Shown: piece after piece, positions 62,716 to 64,000 of the stretch
How the letters are laid out: every line of letters starts with the position of its first letter
Position numbering within the stretch: position 1 is the stretch's first letter
DNA from: Monodelphis domestica
Taxonomy: Eukaryota > Chordata > Mammalia > Didelphimorphia > Didelphidae
Assembly: GCF_027887165.1 (NCBI RefSeq)
Contig: NC_077227.1
Span: 541,263,189 to 541,327,188 of the forward strand
Length of the DNA: 64,000 bases
Direction: 5' to 3'
Position numbers and translations under genes: made by a program
The notes under the pieces: generated by a model
Told to the model about the DNA's origin: nothing
Database searches by the model: none
What the model saw: only the letters and a program-made list of their open reading frames with translations

Positions 62716-63934
62716 TTCAGACCTTTCAGACTCCAAACTTTATGTCCTTTAGGCCAATTTTTTATGCAATGGAATAAAGTCTAATATGGTAAAGACTTAT
62801 GATTGTAATAGTCATATATTCTGCTTACCAACTGGGTACTTTTTCAACATTAATAATTTCTATTTCTGGAGATTTATGAAGGACCTATGAGATATGGGGA
62901 CTTTTCAGAATAATACCTGGACAAGGAGGCCACAGAATATGTTATAAAGCACAGAACTAATCACTTCCCTCTAAGCAATTTGATGAAGTCACTGGGGACT
63001 CTGGACAGGCAGAGGAAATGATGAAACCTGCAATGAGGGACAGAACATATTGAAATGGACTAGTTGCCTACAGCAGACCCCCATGCCCAGATGGCCTTCT
63101 GCTTACAGGTGACAGCTGCCAAGCTTTTGTATCAAAATTGAACATTACATTTTACCTGTGTTCTGATCAGCACTGAAGTAATAAAACTGGTTCTCTCATA
63201 CACCCTGAAAGAGGGTGTCAGAGTCAAATCAAATTTCTAAAGTACTTGCCATCTGCTTCAGCTGAGAGCTAATCATGAATACTTATTTCTTATGAGCAGT
63301 GGCACCAACCCAAATATCAATAAATACTGAGAATTGGATTATCAGCTCAGAACTATTAAAACACTGGAGAGAGTGCCCTCCTCTCTGTTATTTAAAAATG
63401 TTTTACTTTCAATTTTCAAGAAAAATATAAATTTTCCCATTAGTTGGCTAACTTTGAAGAAGTTGTCTTATTGTGTCTCTGAATTAAAAACCATTTGCTG
63501 CAAGATTTTTGTCATTTGAAGAAAGGTCACAATGAACTATGTCCAGAATTGAAAGTCAGAATGAAAGCAAGCTGAATCACATTTGGGAGAATGTATGGCA
63601 CTTTAAAGAATCTTATATAGCAACTCCTGTCACAAAATTCCTCCTTTTCACACAAATATTCCTTAGTGATTCTCTGTGGCTGGGAATCGTGGATGATCAT
63701 GACCACAGAAGAATCACAAGGTTTTGTGAGTCAATGGAAAAATGAAAAGTTTATGAAGAATGCCAGTTGCCTGAAGCAATCAATAATCTCAGTGATGATT
63801 TGTATTTAAAAAGTGCTATAAGTAACATCATCATGATCCTGAAGACAAGATGAGAACCTCAAATGACTAGTGCATAGCAGGTTTTTATATGTAGTTGGGG
63901 AAATATTTTGAATAGATTTTTAAAATATTTAAAA
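62716..63934. other. 1.2-kb mostly unique stretch
   Basis: No repeat recognised from 62850 to 63750; 62990-63330 has balanced, low-redundancy sequence. 63800-63850 ('aaaaagtgctataagtaacatcatcat') may be a MIR 3' end. Frames of 61-68 codons have no domain. Confidence 0.4.
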
Positions 63935-64000
63935 TATTTGGGACTAAATCTGCATACTTCTGTGTGACCCTAGACAAATCACAGCTAATAGAGCTCCACT
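63935..64000 (+). mobile_element. MIR head, cut by the window end
   Basis: 'tctgtgtgaccctagacaaatcac' is the MIR 'gtgtgaccttgggcaagtcac' region. The element runs off the window. Confidence 0.55.

Overview
The window is non-coding nuclear DNA from a mammal, very probably a marsupial. It is AT-rich, and no reading frame longer than about 126 codons has a recognisable domain. It is packed with interspersed repeats. The marsupial call rests on repeat families recalled from established knowledge: (a) tRNA-headed CORE-SINEs whose 3' tail resembles the RTE/BovB LINE; (b) a second SINE family whose tail is a near-perfect palindrome; (c) a third SINE variant with a 'gccccaggcaactctc'-type tail; and (d) L1 copies whose 3' ends match the opossum/wallaby type. 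The species cannot be fixed from the sequence, and no database search was possible. Boundaries of old repeats are approximate, about +/-20-40 bases.

No functional protein-coding gene was found. The only gene-derived feature is a decayed processed pseudogene of PDHB (pyruvate dehydrogenase E1 subunit beta) on the minus strand at about 32731-33630. It is intronless, carries stops and frameshifts, and lacks its 3' end. The window therefore looks like a gene desert or a very large intron.

Layout. 1-9 kb: microsatellites, L2 and L3 (CR1) tails, a likely L1 5' end, and L1 ORF2 and 3'-end pieces. 9-18 kb: an inverted SINE pair, long (GT)n and (CT)n arrays, several long L2 copies and an L1 3' end. 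18.2-20.1 kb: largely repeat-free. 20.1-28 kb: a dense nest of SINE, L1, L3 and L2 copies, with two insertions bracketed by clear target-site duplications. 28.6-30.2 kb: mostly unique. 30-32.5 kb: an L2 with a huge AT expansion. 32.7-33.6 kb: the PDHB pseudogene. 34-50 kb: SINEs, L2 and L1 tails separated by unassigned stretches. 51-52.3 kb: the best-preserved L1 ORF2 C-terminal piece, minus strand. 52.5-53.3 and 55.9-56.9 kb: repeat-free candidate conserved non-coding blocks. 57.9-62.7 kb: long L2, a 1.7-kb antisense L1, a nested L1 tail, and an L2 split by an LTR-like insert. 62.7-63.9 kb: unique again.

I saw no CRISPR array, rRNA, intact tRNA or operon-like organisation, and no candidate for a new molecular system. 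The most useful leads are the pseudogene, the dated nested insertions, a shared AT-expansion site inside L2 copies, and the repeat-free blocks that may be regulatory.
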